A stretch of 64,000 nt of DNA, taken from contig NZ_CP061379.1 in assembly GCF_015624505.1 (NCBI RefSeq), positions 2,418,001-2,482,000 on the forward strand, written 5' to 3'. A model generated the notes under the pieces. It had not been told where the DNA came from, ran no database searches, and worked only from the letters and a program-made list of their open reading frames with translations. The translations under genes were made by a program, and so were the position numbers. Shown here in pieces: positions 63,829-64,000 of this stretch (its first letter is position 1; each line of letters starts with the position of its first letter). Source of the stretch: Bradyrhizobium commune (GTDB lineage: Bacteria > Pseudomonadota > Alphaproteobacteria > Rhizobiales > Xanthobacteraceae).

Positions 63829-64000
63829 ATGGGATTGATGTCCAGAGCGCTTTGGCACGTGAACCGCTCGCCGCTTCGTTGGGCGGTCAAGACGGGCGTC
63901 AACACCTGGCACCTCGGCGAGAAGCAGGAGCGGCGGCGGCAGGCAGAGCTCCTGACCGTATCCGCGCTCGAAAAAACCAAGGCCGAGGACCTGAACCGGG
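63829..64000 (+). CDS. Unidentified protein, 3' end cut by window
   Basis: The frame opens at the ATG at 63829 (AGGATCGGGG upstream; a second in-frame ATG at 63838) and stays open to the window end. The visible 57 residues (starting MGLMSRALWHVNRSPLRW, ending EKTKAEDLNR) are basic and Arg/Lys-rich with no recognised motif. It follows the flippase by 148 bases and is likely another polysaccharide gene by position only. Confidence 0.5.
   Translation, partial: MGLMSRALWHVNRSPLRWAVKTGVNTWHLGEKQERRRQAELLTVSALEKTKAEDLNR

Overview
The window is high-GC DNA with dense, Alphaproteobacteria-style coding. It looks like a Bradyrhizobium-type member of the Hyphomicrobiales. The grounds are family content, not a database match: several Bug/TctC solute receptors, an Omp25/Omp31-like outer-membrane barrel, serine-glyoxylate aminotransferases, a complete type II secretion (gsp) locus, and a rhizobial-style pseudaminic-acid/K-antigen-like polysaccharide region. 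No rRNA, tRNA, CRISPR array, transposase or integrase was recognised.

Layout. 1-7.1 kb: a 5'-truncated SDR oxidoreductase, a Bug receptor plus a leaderless ModA-like protein, an orphan molybdopterin oxidoreductase, a caspase-fold/TPR protein whose catalytic dyad is lost, and a crotonase. 7.4-16.5 kb: a hydroxyacid/glyoxylate-type catabolic island made of a GlcG-like protein, a GlcD-GlcF-type FAD/Fe-S dehydrogenase, a GntR/FCD regulator, two paralogous serine-glyoxylate-type aminotransferases on either side of an MFS transporter, and a crotonase without the usual glutamates. 17-21 kb: a 1299-residue VCBS/RTX adhesin. 21.2-24.3 kb: a tctC-tctB-tctA tripartite tricarboxylate transporter. 24.5-28 kb: a secreted beta-helix protein, a remnant of a second tctA, an outer-membrane barrel and a CaiB/BaiF CoA-transferase.

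28.4-34.9 kb holds the most unusual locus: two adjacent, non-Sec proteins, one with a zinc-metalloprotease motif and one with a sedolisin-like Ser/Glu/Asp protease domain. Both carry four CARDB modules (375-381 bp period) and the same C-terminal tail of about 90 residues. The modules of the second gene include a 335-bp tract duplicated with only two mismatches.

35.6-47.2 kb: a T2SS locus, with prepilin peptidase and secretin on the minus strand and gspE-F-G-H-I-J-K-L-M plus a GspC/N-like gene on the plus strand. 47.3-64 kb: surface polysaccharide synthesis, with two flippases, several glycosyltransferases, a sugar aminotransferase, a putative polymerase, a UDP-glucuronate decarboxylase-like enzyme, a capsule-synthesis-like protein, and a pseG/formyltransferase/pseI operon. 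The last gene runs off the window end.
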